A stretch of DNA of 64,000 nt from Mucilaginibacter sp. L196 (GTDB lineage Bacteria > Bacteroidota > Bacteroidia > Sphingobacteriales > Sphingobacteriaceae): positions 850,292-914,291 of the forward strand of contig NZ_LMUO01000019.1 of the NCBI RefSeq assembly GCF_009765905.1, given 5' to 3'. The notes beneath the pieces are model-generated. The model saw only the letters and a list, made by a program, of their open reading frames with translations, was not told where the DNA came from and did not search any database. A program made the translations under genes and the position numbers. Every line of letters starts with the position of its first letter. Within the stretch, counting starts at the first letter, position 1. Below, piece by piece: positions 63,626-64,000 of the stretch.

Positions 63626-64000
63626 ATGAAAATAGCATTAGTAACAGGAGCCAACAAAGGCATAGGACTTGAAGTAGTACGACAGCTCGCTCAAAACGGA
63701 TTCTTCGTTTACTTAGGTTGCCGCAACATGGAGAATGGGTTAGCAGCAATAAAAAAACTCAAAGATGATGGGATAGATAATGTTGAAGCCGTACAACTGA
63801 ACGTTACTGATCAGGGATCGGTTAGTGCGGCCCGGGCAACAATAGGCAAAAAAACGGAGGTGTTGGATGTGCTGATCAATAACGCAGGAATTTCCGGTGG
63901 ACTTCCGCAATCGGCACTTAACGCAACCATTGATCAATTCAAGGCAGTATATGAAACCAATGTGTTCGGTGTGGTCAGTGTTACGCAGGCTTTTATTGAT
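63626..64000 (+). CDS. SDR family oxidoreductase, partial (runs off the window)
   Basis: The first 125 codons of a short-chain dehydrogenase, truncated by the window edge. It starts MKIALVTGANKGIGLEV with the TGxxxGIG cofactor loop and has INNAGISGG in the expected place (NNAG). The catalytic YxxxK lies beyond the end. Sequences such as TGANKGIG and YLGCRNMENG are typical of the carbonyl-reductase-like SDR group. It is downstream of an AraC regulator that probably controls it. Confidence 0.9.
   Translation, partial: MKIALVTGANKGIGLEVVRQLAQNGFFVYLGCRNMENGLAAIKKLKDDGIDNVEAVQLNVTDQGSVSAARATIGKKTEVLDVLINNAGISGGLPQSALNATIDQFKAVYETNVFGVVSVTQAFID

Overview
This 64 kb window comes from a Bacteroidota chromosome, most likely a Sphingobacteriaceae member such as Mucilaginibacter or Pedobacter. 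The grounds are two polysaccharide utilization loci (PULs) of the ECF sigma / FecR / SusC / SusD type, the low-GC coding style, promoters of the Bacteroidota form TTTG-N19-TAnnTTTG, a short-Q-loop cytochrome bd oxidase and many SPII lipoproteins. Genus assignment is an inference. No tRNA, CRISPR array, prophage or insertion sequence was seen.

Region 1 (193-12661) is PUL 1: ECF sigma, FecR anti-sigma, SusC with an STN signalling domain, SusD, then GH127, a membrane-anchored SGNH-like protein and a sialidase-fold beta-propeller protein. Region 2 (12881-26142) is PUL 2: a second ECF/FecR/SusC/SusD set followed by a GH20 hexosaminidase and two GH29 fucosidases, suggesting fucosylated, N-acetylhexosamine-containing glycans. 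Both PULs share a sequence block in front of fecR, a structured leader with a micro-ORF in front of susC, and a terminator after susD.

Region 3 (26143-35840) holds a dispersed intergenic repeat, an SDR/AraC pair, and a minus-strand thiamin operon thiS-thiC-tenI-thiE-thiG-thiH-thiF-thiD behind a TPP riboswitch. Region 4 (35802-45194) is an efflux cluster: TetR-MFS-isochorismatase-like on the plus strand converging on an RND pump operon with its own TetR and a shared palindromic operator.

Region 5 (45503-57434) is mixed: a lipoprotein with pepsin-like architecture (two DTG motifs plus a flap-like YG, the most unusual protein here), a nucleotidase and cydAB, a RidA / D-threonine-aldolase-like / M19 dipeptidase / GH63 run, and a PQQ-type sugar dehydrogenase with a cytochrome c. 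Region 6 (57600-64000) carries msrA, an NtrC-type response regulator, RNase P RNA, a second copy of the dispersed repeat, a lipoprotein/SCO/cytochrome c operon, DinB, and an AraC/SDR pair whose SDR runs off the window end.
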